This document shows, one piece after another, positions 43,608-53,253 of a stretch of DNA of 64,000 nt. Numbering within the stretch: position 1 is the first letter of the stretch; every line of letters starts with the position of its first letter. This stretch comes from CBDCZY01 sp965224745 (GTDB lineage: Bacteria > Pseudomonadota > Gammaproteobacteria > Methylococcales > Methylomonadaceae): NCBI GenBank assembly GCA_965224745.1, contig CBDCZY010000010.1, positions 124,001 through 188,000 on the forward strand, written 5' to 3'. The translations under genes and the position numbers were made by a program. Below the pieces are notes generated by a model. The model saw nothing but the letters and a program-made list of their open reading frames with translations. It was not told the origin of the DNA and searched no databases.

Positions 43608-45701
43608 ATGGATAAAAATTATAATAGTAGCTGTCTTTACAGCTGTATTATCTGCTCGTGTATTTTGGTTGTTACTTCATTCAATACGGTACTTGCTGAA
43701 GAACAGAATCCTGGTATTGATGAATCAGTAGAGCTTGAAAAAATGGTGATTTCATCAGAGCCGGTAGATGTAAGCTTTGAATCTACCCGCAGCATTAAAA
43801 GTCAGTTGGGAATTGCCAATGATGGCGCCGATTTTTTGAAGAAGACTCCGGGCTTTTCTACCATACGACAAGGAGGAGCAGCCAGTGATCCTTTGTTAAG
43901 AGGGTTGGGTGGCAGTCGTCTCAATATTCTCATCGATGGAACACCATTTGCCGGTGTTTGTAATCATCGTATGGATCCTGCAACTGCGTATATAAGTCCA
44001 GGATCGTTCGATAATTATAGCTTATTAAAAGGGCCGCAATCCGTTCGCTATGGAAACTCAATTACTGGGGCGGTCAATTTTGAACGAGAGTCCATCTATT
44101 TCGATAAGCCTGGGTTACAAGTTTTCAATCAAAGTCTTTTCGGCAGCTACGACCAGCATAACTTGTCTACTGATATATCGGCTGGCTTTAAATATGGTTA
44201 TCTAAACTACAATGGAAATCGTTCCAGCCGGGACAATTATAAAGATGGTAATGGTGATATCGTTGGCCATACCATTACTGATGAAAATGGTAATGAGATT
44301 GCAGAAGGGCAAACTCAATTCTCCACCTGGAATGACCGTTACGCGCTGGGTATCACACCGAATGAAGATACACTTGCGGAGTTTTCGCTATTACGGAGTG
44401 ATGGCGCGATTGCCAATGCCACCATACATATGGATGCGACTGATTTGGATCGCACCGAATATGCCTTTCATTTTAAGCGGGACAATTTGTTTAGTTGGCT
44501 AAAAAATATAGATCTTAAATATAGTTATACGACGGTCGATCACTTAATGGATGATTTTAGTTTAAGAACGCCGGGTACAGGGATTGGTGCAAATCAGTTT
44601 ATAGTGATGGGGCAGGACTGGCGGAGGAACTATGCGAAAGGAGAGTTAACCTTTGAACCCTTCTCTTCAATTGAGCTGATAACAGGGGTTGAATACAAAA
44701 AAGATGAATATGATGCCAATGCCAGAGGTGGAGTCTTGGGAATCGTTCCCATACCTGATCTGTCTGCATTACTTAAAGAAAATGTGGTTAATTTTGAGAA
44801 TTTCGCTGGATATACCGAACTAGCGTATGATTCATCTTATGGGGTCAGATGGGTGGGAGGACTGAGAGGAGATACGTTATTGACCACTACAGGGGCTATA
44901 ACGACGGGTGGTCAAACCGGCACAACATTAATATCGGGAGCAAATCAGCGTCGCAGACAAAATCTTTGGTCCGGTTTTATGCGGGGTGAATACGCTTTTT
45001 CGACCTTGCCAATGGTGTTTTCAGCAGGCTATGGGCATGCAGAACGAGCGGCCGACTATTGGGAAGTATTTAGCATGGATGCCTTTGCAGTTGATGCTGA
45101 AAAGAACCACGAAGCTGATGCCATGCTCAGTTATAGCGGTGAAAAATTTACCGCATCTATCTCTGCGTTTTATAGTCGTATCGATGATTTTATTTTGGTT
45201 TTTAATGGTGTCTCTGCACTCAATGTGGATGCGGAGAGGTTTGGTGGAGAATTGGCGTTGTCCTACGATATTACCGATGAATTGTCGGTCAACGGAGATT
45301 TGTCGTACACCCACGGTAATAACCTCAGTCAGCACGTACCGCTCGCCCAGACACCCCCTCTTGAAGGTAAGATAAGTCTAAAATACTCACAAGGTCCTTT
45401 TTCTGGCTCGTTTACGACGCGAATAGTAAACGCACAAGACCGAATTCATGCAGAATACGGCAATGTTTTGGGTGTCGATAATAAATTGCCAACCCCTGGC
45501 TTTACTGTGCATTCCTTGCAATTAACCTATCAGCCTCATGAAACAGTCGAATTGGCATTCGGAGTTGATAACCTTACTAATAAAACCTATGCTGAACATT
45601 TGAGCAGACAAGCTGCCGGATTTGGTGTCGGCGTTGGTGGTCGTATAAATGAACCGGGTCGTACCTTTTGGGGAAGGGTCGAAATCGACTTCGATATTTA
45701 A
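43608..45701 (+). CDS. TonB-dependent receptor, copper-receptor type
   Basis: This 697-residue outer-membrane receptor has a signal peptide (about 1-31), a plug domain (about 55-170) with LIDGTPFAGVCNHRMDPATA, and a beta-barrel (about 180-697) ending in the Phe-free WGRVEIDFDI. The Cys-Asn-His-Arg-Met-Asp-Pro stretch in the plug and the overall pattern resemble the OprC/NosA group of TonB-dependent copper receptors. This places it in metal import at the outer membrane, energised by TonB, though no assay data are at hand. It is monocistronic. Copper handling fits its neighbours on the left only tentatively. Confidence 0.85.
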   Translation: MDKNYNSSCLYSCIICSCILVVTSFNTVLAEEQNPGIDESVELEKMVISSEPVDVSFESTRSIKSQLGIANDGADFLKKTPGFSTIRQGGAASDPLLRGLGGSRLNILIDGTPFAGVCNHRMDPATAYISPGSFDNYSLLKGPQSVRYGNSITGAVNFERESIYFDKPGLQVFNQSLFGSYDQHNLSTDISAGFKYGYLNYNGNRSSRDNYKDGNGDIVGHTITDENGNEIAEGQTQFSTWNDRYALGITPNEDTLAEFSLLRSDGAIANATIHMDATDLDRTEYAFHFKRDNLFSWLKNIDLKYSYTTVDHLMDDFSLRTPGTGIGANQFIVMGQDWRRNYAKGELTFEPFSSIELITGVEYKKDEYDANARGGVLGIVPIPDLSALLKENVVNFENFAGYTELAYDSSYGVRWVGGLRGDTLLTTTGAITTGGQTGTTLISGANQRRRQNLWSGFMRGEYAFSTLPMVFSAGYGHAERAADYWEVFSMDAFAVDAEKNHEADAMLSYSGEKFTASISAFYSRIDDFILVFNGVSALNVDAERFGGELALSYDITDELSVNGDLSYTHGNNLSQHVPLAQTPPLEGKISLKYSQGPFSGSFTTRIVNAQDRIHAEYGNVLGVDNKLPTPGFTVHSLQLTYQPHETVELAFGVDNLTNKTYAEHLSRQAAGFGVGVGGRINEPGRTFWGRVEIDFDI

Positions 45702-45710
45702 TTACCCTCA

Positions 45711-46952
45711 TTACAGATACTGGTTAAACGGTTCCACTACAACCGTTTCCCCTTTTTTTACGCCTGAAGATTCACGTGATAATACAATAAAACAATTGGC
45801 TTTACTCATAGTGCCTAAACGGTGAGAGCCTTGTGGTCCAACAGAGCGAACGTAAAAACCACCCTCATTATCTTGAGTTAAAACACCACGCTGAAAATCC
45901 ATGCGGCCGGGTGCTTTGTTTAGATCTTGTAACGCTTTGGCTTGATAGCGTAAAGGATCGGTCAAGGGATGATCGACCATTTTTTTTAACGCAGGTAATA
46001 CTACTTGTTGAAAAGTAGCAATGACTGAAACCGGGTTTCCTGGTAGCCCAAAAAAATAACTAGTATCCAATTTTCCAAAAATCAACGGCTTACCTGGCTT
46101 CATAGCAATTTTCCATAAATTAAGCTCACCGATGTCAGCGATAATCTCCTTGATATAGTCTGCGTCTCCAACAGATGCGCCGCCTGTCGTTAAGATGACG
46201 TCATGGGTTTGGCAAGCTTCGAGGAGTCGTTTTTTAATAAGGTTTTTATCATCTTTCAAGGTGCCTAGGTCAGTTGTTTGTAACCACGGATGTTTCAACA
46301 AGCCATTCAACAAGTAACGGTTACTGTCGTAAATTTGTCCTGGTTGTAATGGTTGTTGTAAGGCTACCAACTCATCGCCAGTGGAAAAAAAAGCAACTTT
46401 TAACACTCTTTTTACACTTAATTCACATATGCCGACAGCAGCCAGTAAACCAAGGTCTGTAGCAGAAATAGCGTGGGGAGAGGTTAATACAGAATACCCT
46501 GATTTAACATCTTCACCTTTCTGCCGGACATTGTCGTAAGGTTCGATCGGGTGGATAAACTCTATTTCCGTTGTTTGTGGTTCCGTTTCTTCCTGTATAA
46601 CTACAGTATCGGTCCCAGGGGGTAATACAGCCCCTGTAAAAATACGAACACAACCGTCGCGTGGAACTGTTTCTTGCCAAGGATTGCCGGCCCACGATGT
46701 TCCGCAAAGCTTAAGTTTAAAAGGAGGGGGGTTAATAGCTTGGTGATGAATAGCAAAACCGTCCATCGCGGAATTGGTATCACCAGGCAGGTCGACCCTT
46801 GCAATAACATCGTTTGCCAGAATACGGCCTAAAGCTTTTCTTAGTAAGACCTTGTCGCTCTTCTGGATAGGAGTAATCGCCAGGTTAATTTTTTGCTTGG
46901 CTTCCTCCAGGCTAATAAGAGTAGAGGCATTTTTGCGGCAATGGTCAATCAT
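45711..46952 (-). CDS. moeA: Molybdopterin molybdenumtransferase
   Basis: The protein of about 413 residues inserts molybdate into adenylylated molybdopterin. Motifs: VDLPGDTNSAMDGFAI (about 57-72), FTGAVLPPGTDTVVIQE, IYDSNRYLL, DVILTTGGASVGDADYIKE and MKPGKPLIFGKLD, with the C-terminal SHRLGTMSKANCFIVL. The start is ATG 46952; a TTG 24 bases earlier is possible. It overlaps the end of mobB by eight bases, so both are coupled in one operon. The substrate enzyme (a molybdoenzyme) is not in the window. Confidence 0.93.
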   Translation of the reverse strand: MIDHCRKNASTLISLEEAKQKINLAITPIQKSDKVLLRKALGRILANDVIARVDLPGDTNSAMDGFAIHHQAINPPPFKLKLCGTSWAGNPWQETVPRDGCVRIFTGAVLPPGTDTVVIQEETEPQTTEIEFIHPIEPYDNVRQKGEDVKSGYSVLTSPHAISATDLGLLAAVGICELSVKRVLKVAFFSTGDELVALQQPLQPGQIYDSNRYLLNGLLKHPWLQTTDLGTLKDDKNLIKKRLLEACQTHDVILTTGGASVGDADYIKEIIADIGELNLWKIAMKPGKPLIFGKLDTSYFFGLPGNPVSVIATFQQVVLPALKKMVDHPLTDPLRYQAKALQDLNKAPGRMDFQRGVLTQDNEGGFYVRSVGPQGSHRLGTMSKANCFIVLSRESSGVKKGETVVVEPFNQYL

Positions 46953-47481
46953 GGGTATTACTGTTCCAGGTGACAATGAATTTTGCTATCTGGTGCGGTT
47001 GATTTAAATCAAGATAGGTTAAATGAACGGGTAAGTCCAGGGGACAGTCAGCAGCAACTGCTAAAATTGTATCGTCTTGTGGATATCGAAAAGGCTTATT
47101 CAGCGCTTGGCGGTACAATTCAATTTTAGGATATTGTTCTTGTGAAAAACCCTCTACTAAAATCAGGTCTAGGCCATTATTATCAAGATATTTGATTTGC
47201 TGTGCCAAGGTAACAGGTTCCTTAGGGCTATCAAGTTCAGTGATGATAGCACGACGATAGTTCGAAACAATCATCACTGGGGAGGCGCCAGCAGCTCTTA
47301 GTCTATGGCTGTCTTTCCCGGGTTGATCGATAGCAAAGTCGTGATGACTATGTTTAATGACGCCAACCTTAAGTCCCAGTTCATTTAACAATGGCAGAAC
47401 CTGGGTCAACAAAGTTGTTTTACCAGTCCCACTATAGGCAAAAAAGCCAATGATTCCAGGTTGCCTATTACTTAGTGACAT
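46945..47481 (-). CDS. mobB: Molybdopterin-guanine dinucleotide biosynthesis adapter MobB
   Basis: The 178-residue P-loop NTPase helps MobA attach GMP to molybdopterin. Walker A is GFFAYSGTGKTTLLTQVLP (about 12-30). Other family blocks are LKVGVIKHSHHDFAIDQPGK, GKDSHRLRAAGASPVMIVS and LILVEGFSQEQYPKIELYR. It is the first gene of the mobB-moeA pair; mobA is not adjacent. Confidence 0.92.
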   Translation of the reverse strand: MSLSNRQPGIIGFFAYSGTGKTTLLTQVLPLLNELGLKVGVIKHSHHDFAIDQPGKDSHRLRAAGASPVMIVSNYRRAIITELDSPKEPVTLAQQIKYLDNNGLDLILVEGFSQEQYPKIELYRQALNKPFRYPQDDTILAVAADCPLDLPVHLTYLDLNQPHQIAKFIVTWNSNTHD

Positions 47482-47752
47482 CGATTAATTTGCAATGATT
47501 TAAGCATATACATTCCTACAATTAAGTTAGAAAGTCCAACACTCAATCAATCAGAATAAAGTTCGGCAGAAGGGTTGGAAGTTGGACGTCAACAAAAAAG
47601 CCAAACCTCGTCTAGACTTCATAGAAGATAGTCAGCTAGTTCACATTTTATACCATTGGCAATGAATATTGATCAGATAGTGATGGTGAAATCCAAACAC
47701 TGCTTCCAGTTGATAATGATAGGTTTTGCCGGTTTTCTTTTAGAGGTTTGTC

Positions 47753-50083
47753 GTGACGTTTAAAAAATCTTTTGTTGATCAGCAAGTTGCAATAAATGAG
47801 GGTGTTACATTAATTGTCAGAACTGATTTGAAAGGTCGGATAACCGATGTCAACTCTACTTTTATCGAGGTGAGTGGTTATAGCCGAGATGAACTGATTG
47901 GTTCGAATAGTAATATCGTTCGACACCCGGATACACCCACTGCGCTATATGAGCGTTTATGGTCATCGTTGAAACGAGGCCATCCTTGGCATGGCGTTAT
48001 TAAAAATCGTTCTAAGGATGGGCTGTTCTTTTGGACTAATACCGAAATATTGCCTACCAGTGATGAGTTTGAAGTAAAAGGTTATGTCAATATAAGTCAT
48101 GATTGCTCAGCGGAACAAGCACATCAGGCCGAACAGTTTTTTGAGCAATTGCAGGTCAACCCCTTGTATAAGCCAAACATAGGCTGGTGGGCTGCATTGA
48201 AATCAAAACTGCAATATTCAATAAAGATTACTTCTTCAATTGCTCAGATATCATCAGTTTTAATAGCAACGTGGTTATTTTTTAAGTTGGCTGAGTCGGG
48301 TTATCCTCTAGAATTGGTAGTAGCCACTCTTCTAACGCTTACCTCGTTAACAGCCATCACTTATCAAAGTCGCATAATGACTAAGGTGTTCACTCAAGCA
48401 CAGGGTATTTTGATAGATAGCGAACAGAAACAAGTAACGGTGATCGATGAACTTGATAAGCAAGGCGCTGTTGCTGATTTCTTTCGACAAATCATTATCG
48501 CAAAAGGTTGTCTTCAGGCTGAACTGGTTTATTCTCAGCAGCAAAAAGGCGAGTTATTGGCAGTCAACAAGGCGCTGGAAGGTATAGAAAGTGCTGTCAT
48601 GTTACTTGATGAAAATCTCAATATTAGTTTTGTGAATTCGCCTGCAAAGCAGTTATTGCAAAGCATTGAACAAGATATACAAAGTCAATCGCCAGAGTTC
48701 AGTGTCAAGAGTATCATTGGAAGTTCCATTGATAACTTTTTCAACTACAAAGAGACCGACAGTCATTTCTGGCAGCATTTAAAACAACCCTTGCGTGGCC
48801 AACTCCAGTTTGGCGAGACTCATTTATCTTATATTGCCAGTCCGGTTCAAGCCCCGGAACAAGGGGATATGGGTATTCTGATAGAGTGGTCAGATCGGAC
48901 AGATACGCATATCGTAGAGCAATCTATCGAAAGTGTCGTAAATTCATTTATAGCGGGTGACTTAACGCAACGAATTAGCAATGTTCATCATTTAAGTCAA
49001 TATTTCTGGGTAGCCAAATTGATTAATCAATTGGGCGAAACACTCGAGCAAACAACGCACCAGTTGATACATTGTTTTAAGACTTTACCAGATGACGATA
49101 ACAATCAGCTATTAAAGCAAGGTCAGCCAGCAACCATTGCTGCACTGGAATTAACGATAAAGCAGCATTTTCAGCAATTGAGTGGCTTGGCTTATGATCT
49201 GTCAGCTTTTCAAGATCAGCTGCTAGGATCGGTAGAGAGTGCTCAAAGCTATGAACAGCAGCTGTTCGAATCGAAAGAAAGGCAAACAATTCATCATCAA
49301 CATTTTCAGGATAAAACACAGTCGTTGGTTTCTTCTTTGAGTGAGAGTGGTGCGGAGGAACAACTTGATATATTGAGCAAAGCAGCCAAAAGTGATCTTG
49401 AAGAAGCAAACTTATCCACGCAAGAGCTTGATAGTTGTTTGACCCAATTAGATCAGTATCAAGAAGAATTATTCGATGCGATGCAAGTAATGGATGAAAT
49501 TACCTTCAAAGTTAATTTAGCAGTCATGGCAGTGATAGGCGATACAGAATTAAACGCAAATGCTGCCAAGGATATGCGCGGACTGACTCAGCAGAGCGCC
49601 TTAGAAGTAAGACAGGGCAAAGCAAAATTAGAAGAATCTAAACAAACGTACCAACAAACAAAATTTCAAATACAAAAAGTACAGGAGTTGTTGAATCGTA
49701 TTCAACAACTTTATCAACAAGTAAAACAAATCACTAAGCAAGAACGTTCGAACAGCGTTGATCAGATTGAGCGAGTAACAGCAATCAATCAGGCTGCTCA
49801 TCAAATCTCAGAGAATCTTGCGCAGCATGAAGAACTGTTTCAAGAAGTAGTTTCCAACAGCCTGGCTTTACAAGAACAATCGCCTATTGTTAATCATCTA
49901 TTGACCCGCTTTAAGAGCATGCTTCCTTCTGATGATAGCGAATTGCAAAAAGCTCCAAATATTAACGATGCAGCATCAGGCAAGCACAAAAAACAACAGA
50001 CAAACCATCATCAAAACAGAGAAGTTATGTCTGGTTGGGGAAATTTGGCTGAAAATAATTCAAATGAGTGGGAAGAATTCTAG
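47753..50083 (+). CDS. PAS-containing methyl-accepting chemotaxis-like protein, degenerate tip
   Basis: The 776-residue protein starts at GTG 47753 with AGAGG six bases upstream. Residues 10-125 form an Aer-like PAS domain (GRITDVNSTFIEVSGYSRDE, IKNRSKDGLFFWTNTEIL). Two membrane segments lie at about 165-205, a second PAS-like region at about 280-385 (AVMLLDENLNISFVNSPAK), and a long helical coiled coil follows. Where a chemoreceptor would have its conserved signalling hairpin, the sequence is ITFKVNLAVMAVIGDTELNA, only vaguely like IAFQTNLLALNAAVEAARAG. It is followed 23 bases later by cheW and then cheR. The order suggests a receptor-coupler-methyltransferase unit, but coupling to CheA may be altered. 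Confidence 0.83.
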   Translation: MTFKKSFVDQQVAINEGVTLIVRTDLKGRITDVNSTFIEVSGYSRDELIGSNSNIVRHPDTPTALYERLWSSLKRGHPWHGVIKNRSKDGLFFWTNTEILPTSDEFEVKGYVNISHDCSAEQAHQAEQFFEQLQVNPLYKPNIGWWAALKSKLQYSIKITSSIAQISSVLIATWLFFKLAESGYPLELVVATLLTLTSLTAITYQSRIMTKVFTQAQGILIDSEQKQVTVIDELDKQGAVADFFRQIIIAKGCLQAELVYSQQQKGELLAVNKALEGIESAVMLLDENLNISFVNSPAKQLLQSIEQDIQSQSPEFSVKSIIGSSIDNFFNYKETDSHFWQHLKQPLRGQLQFGETHLSYIASPVQAPEQGDMGILIEWSDRTDTHIVEQSIESVVNSFIAGDLTQRISNVHHLSQYFWVAKLINQLGETLEQTTHQLIHCFKTLPDDDNNQLLKQGQPATIAALELTIKQHFQQLSGLAYDLSAFQDQLLGSVESAQSYEQQLFESKERQTIHHQHFQDKTQSLVSSLSESGAEEQLDILSKAAKSDLEEANLSTQELDSCLTQLDQYQEELFDAMQVMDEITFKVNLAVMAVIGDTELNANAAKDMRGLTQQSALEVRQGKAKLEESKQTYQQTKFQIQKVQELLNRIQQLYQQVKQITKQERSNSVDQIERVTAINQAAHQISENLAQHEELFQEVVSNSLALQEQSPIVNHLLTRFKSMLPSDDSELQKAPNINDAASGKHKKQQTNHHQNREVMSGWGNLAENNSNEWEEF

Positions 50084-50106
50084 AGTAACAAAGTGAAAAA
50101 AATAAT

Positions 50107-50760
50107 ATGGTATTAGCTGAAAAAAAACTGGTAAATAGCGAGGATTTAATAATATCCGGAAGTTTGGCGCAGGATTTTTGTTCGTATTCAAGGCGTAGAA
50201 ACAGGCGCATAGCATGCTACGCAACTGATTCTACAACGTGGAAGACGGACAAAAAGACAAGTCAAGATGCGGATAGTATTAAATCCTCGCTCCTAAACGT
50301 AACCGATCAATATTTAACCTTTACAGTGAGTGGGGAGAGGTATGGAATGGAAATTTCTCATATCATGGAGGTCAGGTCATGGCAACCACTAGAGGTATTG
50401 GCTGAGCCTATTGACGGGTTTAAAGGGAAGATAAATCTACGCGGGAAACAGGTGCCAGTTGTTGATTTGAGACCCAGCTTAAACAAGGAAACTATAAGTT
50501 ACGATCAACATTCAATTATCATCATCTTTAATATTTTGGCAGATCAAACTAAGTTTGTTCTAGGTTTGCTGGGTGATGCAGTTTTAGAAGTAAAAGGTAT
50601 TACCCGATCTGCAGTTGAGTTAGCACAAGAAATAGGTGAAAATAAGCCAGAATGGTTAACCAGTATCAACGAATCAGGTGAAAAAACAATGCACCTTTTG
50701 GCCCTTGACCGTTTGATAAACCCTGCTACCTTAAAGCAATGGCATTGTTTTAAAATATAA
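50107..50760 (+). CDS. CheW-like coupling protein with a MITE-encoded N-terminal extension
   Basis: The 217-residue protein ends in a CheW domain (about 66-215): TFTVSGERYGMEISHIMEVR, INLRGKQVPVVDLRPSLNKE, ADQTKFVLGLLGDAVLEVKG. CheW couples receptors to the kinase CheA. Residues 11-63 are encoded by the MITE-A copy at 50137-50296, in frame and without a stop. The first ten residues (MVLAEKKLVN) and the last domain look like the original gene. An alternative start inside the domain would delete its first strands, so translation from 50107 through the repeat is the simplest reading. The extension is rich in Ser, Arg and Lys with no known fold. It sits between the receptor and cheR. Confidence 0.82.
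   Translation: MVLAEKKLVNSEDLIISGSLAQDFCSYSRRRNRRIACYATDSTTWKTDKKTSQDADSIKSSLLNVTDQYLTFTVSGERYGMEISHIMEVRSWQPLEVLAEPIDGFKGKINLRGKQVPVVDLRPSLNKETISYDQHSIIIIFNILADQTKFVLGLLGDAVLEVKGITRSAVELAQEIGENKPEWLTSINESGEKTMHLLALDRLINPATLKQWHCFKI
50137..50296. repeat. MITE-A copy inside the cheW coding sequence
   Basis: Left terminal repeat TAGCGAGGATTTAATAATAT lacks three bases (GAG) found in other copies; the right end reads ATTAAATCCTCGCTCCTAA. Inside is the core palindrome GTAGAAACAGGCGCATAGC plus GCTACGCAACTGATTCTAC. The strand read by the ribosome has no stop codon over about 160 bases, which lets the gene stay open. Confidence 0.88.
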
Positions 50761-50828
50761 TATTTTGCTGTTTACCAGTTAGTCAGTTCGAAACCTTTTC
50801 CTTTGATCCAATCTAAAGTTTACTTGAC

Positions 50829-51656
50829 GTGAAAAAAGACCGAGAATTTCTATATACCTGGGATCATTTTAATTTTCTTAGAAACAAGTCGATCGAATAT
50901 TCAGGCATTGTTATTGATGATAGTCAATATGATGCGTTTTATTCTCTTCTTGCCCGGCGGGTAAGGGCTTTGGGTATGAAGACTTTTGATGAATATTGCA
51001 AGTTATTGGAAGTTAAGCCAGATTGGGAATTTAACGAATTTATTAATGCGTTAACCTCACCTATGAGCGCTTTTTTTGGTGAGCCTTACCATTTTGATTT
51101 TTTGCGACAAAACATTATTCCTGCCTTGCTAAAACGCAATCGAGCAACACAATCAATTAGGACGTGGTCAATTGGCTGCTCTACTGGTGAAGAACCCTAT
51201 TCCATAGCCATGACGTTGATGGATAATGTACCAAAACATTGGGATGTGGAGGTGTTCGCTTCGGATTTGGATACCCATGATCTCGCGCTTGCGGTCAGAG
51301 GTATATACGCTCTTGAGCGAACAACCGGTGTTGGTGAGGAGCAGCTAAAAAGATGGTTCAAGAAGGGCGTTGGCGATCGTCATAAGCAAGTCAAAGTAAA
51401 AGATGAGTTGCAACAGATCGTTCGATTCAAGCAGCTCAATCTGAAGGAAGAATGGCCTGTTGTTGGTCACTTTGACTTTATATTTTGCCGTAACGTTTTA
51501 CTTTATTTTGATGAGCAAACAAAATGGGATATAGCAAAAAAGTTAGCTGATATTATGCCGGATCAATCTTGTTTGTTTCTAGGGAATGATGAAACGATGC
51601 CGCCGTTGGTAGAAGATTTTGAATCAGTAGGTAATACTATTTACAAATGTTGTTAA
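50829..51656 (+). CDS. cheR: CheR-like chemoreceptor methyltransferase
   Basis: The 275-residue enzyme uses S-adenosylmethionine to methylate receptor glutamates. It has an N-terminal helical domain (about 1-80), the SAM-binding motif WSIGCSTGEEPYSIAMTLMD (about 115-134), FASDLDTHDLALAVRGIY and FDFIFCRNVLLYFDEQTK (about 218-235). In the conserved N-terminal motif, where the family usually has FFRE, this protein has AFFGEPYHF, replacing the Arg with Gly. Start GTG at 50829; the ribosome site is weak. It is probably cotranscribed with cheW, whose stop lies 68 bases upstream. No cheB, cheA or cheY follows. Confidence 0.9.
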   Translation: MKKDREFLYTWDHFNFLRNKSIEYSGIVIDDSQYDAFYSLLARRVRALGMKTFDEYCKLLEVKPDWEFNEFINALTSPMSAFFGEPYHFDFLRQNIIPALLKRNRATQSIRTWSIGCSTGEEPYSIAMTLMDNVPKHWDVEVFASDLDTHDLALAVRGIYALERTTGVGEEQLKRWFKKGVGDRHKQVKVKDELQQIVRFKQLNLKEEWPVVGHFDFIFCRNVLLYFDEQTKWDIAKKLADIMPDQSCLFLGNDETMPPLVEDFESVGNTIYKCC

Positions 51657-51681
51657 TAGTTGTTTTTCTCGGTTAAGTCAT

Positions 51682-53166
51682 TCAGAGATGAAGATTATCG
51701 GCAGCTTGTTTATTGACCAAAAGCCCCCCTTGTTTTCTCCGGTAGCTGACCATTTTTGCCTGCAAAAAGCCCCATCCGAATCGAGCTAAACGTTTGAGGT
51801 GATCCGGGTTTTTCAAGGACATCATGGCATAGTGGTGTATCACTCGATGTTGTATATAAAAGCTCTTCAAAATTGCCTGATAGTGTCGATCCAACTCATT
51901 GACATCTAACCCTTCAGGAGCCCATAGAAAATTCATTCCATTCATTTTTTTCCAGTGATCATCTTGAATATTGACACCATAAAGTTCCCGGTAAATGGGG
52001 GAGCCTGGATACGGAGTAAATTTGGACAAGTTCATCGTGGTCATCGGTATTGCTCGGACAAATTTTTTGGTCTTGGTTATGGTATCCAAGGTTTCACCTG
52101 GATAGCCCAGCATAAATAACCCTTTGCATCGAATACCCGCATCGTATGTCCATTGAACAGCTTGTGTCGATTTTTCCACGCGTGCCGCTTTTTCCATTTT
52201 TTGTAGCAATTCGTTTGAGCCGGTCTCCAGACCAAAACTGATCTCCCAACAACCCGCATTTTTCATTTCCTTTAACACGTCTGGTTTTACTGTATCCACT
52301 CTTGCCGTACAACTCCAGGTCATATTCAGTTCGCTTTCGATGAGGAGACTGCATAGTTCTAAGGTTCTAATGCGGCTGGCAAGAAACAAATCGTCAACAA
52401 ATTGAATGTGTCGGATGCCATAATCGTGTTGCAGTGTTTTCATCATTTGAAAAACCATCTTTGCGGAATTCGCTCGCACTTTGGCGCCAAAGGTCGAGGT
52501 ATCGCAGAACTTACACAAAAATGGACATCCCCTGGAAGCGGCAAGGGTTGCGACCGGTGCTTGTGGATAATCGTAAATGGCCGGTAAATAACTGTTGGGA
52601 AAGTTTGGCAAAAGATCCCAAGCGGGAAGCGGTAATGAGTCTAAATCATTAATACTGGGTGCTGGCGGTGTTTGCACCAATTCCAATTGTTGATCGCGAA
52701 AAATAATGCCCTTGATAGAATTTAAGTCCGATTGTAGGTCCAGTGCTGGTAATAATTCTTTGATGACTTGTTCGCCTTCACGAATTACTGCAATATCAAA
52801 TTCAGAAAAGCGTTCCATGGTCTCTTTAGCCATGGATGAAATATGGGGTCCGCCGACAATCACTTTAATCTGAGGTAACTGAAGTTTGATGCGCCTGACG
52901 ATATCCACGGCGTTCCATACCCCCACGGTAAATAGCGTGATACCGATATATTCGGGTTCGGCTTGTATTACCCGCTGTGCAACTTGTTGAATAGAAATAT
53001 TTTCTATGTCACTCTCTATGATGGATGTTCGATAGCCTTCTGCACGGACGACAGCAGCCAGGTATAACAGACCCAGAGAGGGTGAACGATTGGTAATATG
53101 CCGAACAAAATCGTAACCGGCAGCGATACGTTCGTATGGCGGGTTAATAAAAACAATGTTGTTCAT
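51682..53166 (-). CDS. B12-binding-domain radical SAM protein
   Basis: The 494-residue enzyme has an N-terminal cobalamin-binding-like domain (about 1-140; IVFINPPYERIAAGYDFVRH, GITLFTVGVWNAVDIVRRI, VGGPHISSMAKETM). A radical SAM domain follows (about 195-400) with the iron-sulfur motif ASRGCPFLCKFCDTS (C-x3-C-x2-C), then a helical tail. Such proteins often act in lipid or natural-product modification (methylation or cyclisation). It is divergent from the acyl carrier protein gene across 87 bases, hinting at a shared pathway. Substrate unknown. Confidence 0.9.
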   Translation of the reverse strand: MNNIVFINPPYERIAAGYDFVRHITNRSPSLGLLYLAAVVRAEGYRTSIIESDIENISIQQVAQRVIQAEPEYIGITLFTVGVWNAVDIVRRIKLQLPQIKVIVGGPHISSMAKETMERFSEFDIAVIREGEQVIKELLPALDLQSDLNSIKGIIFRDQQLELVQTPPAPSINDLDSLPLPAWDLLPNFPNSYLPAIYDYPQAPVATLAASRGCPFLCKFCDTSTFGAKVRANSAKMVFQMMKTLQHDYGIRHIQFVDDLFLASRIRTLELCSLLIESELNMTWSCTARVDTVKPDVLKEMKNAGCWEISFGLETGSNELLQKMEKAARVEKSTQAVQWTYDAGIRCKGLFMLGYPGETLDTITKTKKFVRAIPMTTMNLSKFTPYPGSPIYRELYGVNIQDDHWKKMNGMNFLWAPEGLDVNELDRHYQAILKSFYIQHRVIHHYAMMSLKNPDHLKRLARFGWGFLQAKMVSYRRKQGGLLVNKQAADNLHL

Positions 53167-53253
53167 CGTTAGACGGTAACAGAAAGAAATTACGAAAGAT
53201 ATGATAAATCAGCTAAAATGTAGCACGATTTATCCTTAAAATAATTAGGGCAC

